From contig DATHDH010000214.1 in assembly GCA_035319145.1 (NCBI GenBank), positions 1 to 6,850 of the forward strand: DNA of 6,850 bases, written 5' to 3'. This DNA is from JAAYUK01 sp035319145. Its GTDB lineage: Bacteria > Nitrospirota > Thermodesulfovibrionia > Thermodesulfovibrionales > Dissulfurispiraceae. Both the position numbers and the translations under genes were made by a program. Under the pieces are notes generated by a model, which saw only the letters and a list, made by a program, of their open reading frames with translations, had not been told where the DNA came from and did no database searches. Shown here piece after piece: positions 5,058 to 6,850 of the stretch (its first letter is position 1; each line of letters begins with the position of its first letter).

Positions 5058-6850
5058 TGGAGCTTACGAGGAGACAGCTCTTGAAATTTTCTGCCGCGCT
5101 TGCCGCGGCATCAGCCATCGGACTTGACCTTCCCATCCCTCAGGAAGCCAGGGCCGCCGTCGGCGCGGATAAATGGGTAAAAGGCGTCTGCCGTTACTGC
5201 GGCGCCGGCTGCGGCGTTTATGTCGGCGTGACAAAAGGCAAGGTCGTGGCGGTCAAGGGAGACAAGGACAACTGGAACAAGGGGTATGTCTGCCTCAAAG
5301 GCCTCCTGTTGCCTCCTATCCTTTACGCGCCTGATCGGCTAACCTATCCGATGCTGAAAAAGGGAGATAAATTCGAGCGCATATCATGGAAAGAGGCGAT
5401 GGACCTCATGGTAGCAAAGTTTGCCGATGCCTACAAAAAGAACCCCAATTCGATCGCCTTCTATGGTTCCGGACAAGCCTATACGGAAGAGTCGTATTTC
5501 ATGGGCAAGCTTTTCAAGGCCGGTCTCGGTTCGAACAATACCGACGGCAATCCGCGCCTCTGCATGGCCTCCGCGGCTGTCGGCTATGTAAGCACCTTCG
5601 GCAAGGATGAGCCGATGGGGGCATACGACGATTTTTATCATTCCGACTGTTTCTTTCTGATAGGTTCGAATATGCCCGAAGCTCATCCGGTTCTTTATCG
5701 GATTCTGCGGGAACAGAAAGACAAGCGCAAGGACGTGAAGATCATCGTAGCAGACCCGCGAAAAACTGAACTGGGCCGCAAGGCTGATCTCTATATGAGT
5801 TTTACGCCGGGGACTGACCTCGCTATTCTGAATGCGATGGCGCATGTTATCGTGAAGGAAGGCCTGTACAATAAGGATTTCATAGGAAAGCACACGGTCT
5901 TTAAGAAGGTTGTCGCCCCCGGTCCGCCGCCAAAGATTGAAAAAACCTCATGGGAAGACTACGTCGCATTCATCGAACAATTCACGCCCGAGATGGCTGA
6001 AAAGGCTTCAGGTTGTCCGAAGGCGGACATTATCAAGGCCGCCCGCTGGTTTGCTCAGTCGAAGGCGACGATGAGCATGTGGTGCATGGGACTGAATCAG
6101 CGCACCCGCGGCGTTTGGGCGAACAACCTCGTGCATAACCTCCACCTTCTGACGGGCCAGATATGCCGTCCGGGAGCCACTCCTTTTTCACTGACCGGTC
6201 AGCCGAACGCGTGCGGCGGCGTTCGCGACGGCGGACTGCTCGCGCATTTGCTTCCGTATGGCCGTCTTGTCGTTAATGATAAAGACCGCGAAGACATGGA
6301 GAAGTTCTGGGGGGTGCCCAAGGGCAGAATTCAGGCCAAGCCGGGGTTGTCAGCGGTAGAAATGTTCCAGGCTTTCGGGAAAGGAGACGTAAAGTGCCTC
6401 TGGATAGCCTGCACCAATCCAGGTCAGAGTTTGCCGAATGTCGGTGAATACCGCAAGGGAATGGCAGCCAAGGAGACCTTTCTTGTTGTTTCAGAGGCGT
6501 ACCACCCCTCCAAAACCTCTGAGCTTGCCGACCTCATTTTGCCTGCGGCGCTCTGGGTGGAAAAAGAAGGTGTCTACGGTCAGTCTGAAAGAAGATACCA
6601 GCTTCTCGAAAAATGCGTCGAACCTGCCGGTGAAGCTCGCCCGGATTTCGACGTCATGAACGAGTTCGGGCGGAAGCTTCTTGCAGCCGTCGGCCGTGCA
6701 GACGAAGCAAAGCACCTCATCCCCTATAAAAAGACTGCCGAGATCTGGGACGAAATCCGACAAGCATCATCCGGGACCGCATATGATTTTATGGGCATGA
6801 CGCGGGATCGCATGAAAAAGGCGCACGGGATGCAATGGCCAGTTCCGACC
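5057..6850 (+). CDS. napA: Periplasmic nitrate reductase catalytic subunit NapA (3' end outside window)
   Basis: NapA reduces nitrate to nitrite in the periplasm using a Mo-bis-molybdopterin guanine dinucleotide centre and one [4Fe-4S] cluster. The frame stays open for 598 codons to the window end; family members are about 720-830 residues, so the cofactor-binding C-terminal part is missing. A Tat signal is visible: TRRQLLK (4-10, Arg5-Arg6), an Ala-rich stretch, and a likely cleavage near ARA (31-33). The cluster cysteines are Cys45, Cys48, Cys52 and Cys79, followed by Lys81, the conserved residue between cluster and pterin. Cys169 in PRLCMASAAVGY is the expected molybdenum ligand; a Cys there, with FGKDEPMGAYDD after it, separates NapA from formate dehydrogenases (Sec/Cys) and NarG (Asp). 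MGLNQRTRGVWANN (344-357) and SLTGQPNACGG (378-388) are also NapA-typical. A GGAGG ribosome site lies within the end of napM. Assimilatory NasA is less likely given the Tat signal and napM. Confidence 0.96.
   Translation, partial: MELTRRQLLKFSAALAAASAIGLDLPIPQEARAAVGADKWVKGVCRYCGAGCGVYVGVTKGKVVAVKGDKDNWNKGYVCLKGLLLPPILYAPDRLTYPMLKKGDKFERISWKEAMDLMVAKFADAYKKNPNSIAFYGSGQAYTEESYFMGKLFKAGLGSNNTDGNPRLCMASAAVGYVSTFGKDEPMGAYDDFYHSDCFFLIGSNMPEAHPVLYRILREQKDKRKDVKIIVADPRKTELGRKADLYMSFTPGTDLAILNAMAHVIVKEGLYNKDFIGKHTVFKKVVAPGPPPKIEKTSWEDYVAFIEQFTPEMAEKASGCPKADIIKAARWFAQSKATMSMWCMGLNQRTRGVWANNLVHNLHLLTGQICRPGATPFSLTGQPNACGGVRDGGLLAHLLPYGRLVVNDKDREDMEKFWGVPKGRIQAKPGLSAVEMFQAFGKGDVKCLWIACTNPGQSLPNVGEYRKGMAAKETFLVVSEAYHPSKTSELADLILPAALWVEKEGVYGQSERRYQLLEKCVEPAGEARPDFDVMNEFGRKLLAAVGRADEAKHLIPYKKTAEIWDEIRQASSGTAYDFMGMTRDRMKKAHGMQWPVPT

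Noticed and set aside
5384..5893. Minus-strand open frame (169 codons) opposite napA
   Set aside because: It is antisense to the Mo-ligand region of NapA and shows no recognisable protein features.
1..6850. CRISPR arrays, tRNA or rRNA genes, insertion sequences
   Set aside because: No regularly spaced repeats, cloverleaf-like stretches, transposase motifs or long terminal inverted repeats were seen.

Overview
The window (6,850 bases, moderate GC) comes from a bacterial chromosome. Its plus-strand block encodes periplasmic nitrate reduction to nitrite and of nitrite to ammonium. The gene set (octaheme nitrite reductase, NapM-type tetraheme cytochrome, NapA) and the divergent YchF-like protein suggest an anaerobic or facultative, cytochrome-rich Gram-negative bacterium. 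Nitrospirota (Thermodesulfovibrio-like) or Desulfobacterota are my best guesses; this is inference from gene content, not a database match.

Layout. Bases 1-192 hold the 3' end of a plus-strand gene resembling ribosomal protein L11 methyltransferase (prmA). It runs tail-to-tail, with an 11-base overlap, into a tightly packed minus-strand operon read right to left. That operon is tatA/B (2709-2335), tatC (2335-1523), an unrecognised 89-residue gene (1557-1288) and a YchF/OLA1-family P-loop NTPase (1279-182). Its genes overlap or abut, which suggests translational coupling.

Bases 2710-2970 are a divergent control region. On the minus side it has a TATAAT box only 11 bases before the tatA/B start, a terminator-like hairpin with eight U's, and a small inverted repeat. 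On the plus side it has four phased TTWAC(A/C) half-sites (10-11 base period), ending 11 bases before a TAGAAT box. This architecture resembles activator sites of PhoB/OmpR-family response regulators.

The plus-strand operon then begins: an octaheme, NrfA-related nitrite reductase (2971-4620), a tetraheme cytochrome resembling NapM (4674-5057), and napA (5057 to the window end, incomplete). A perfect 10-bp hairpin separates the first two genes; napM and napA overlap by one base.

How they work together (inference): NapA, exported by Tat, reduces nitrate to nitrite in the periplasm. NapM would pass electrons to NapA, and the octaheme enzyme would take nitrite on to ammonium, giving a compact nitrate-ammonification module. 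The Tat translocase that NapA needs is encoded back-to-back with this operon. The nitrite reductase and NapM share a triheme motif pattern, suggesting a common electron-transfer module.
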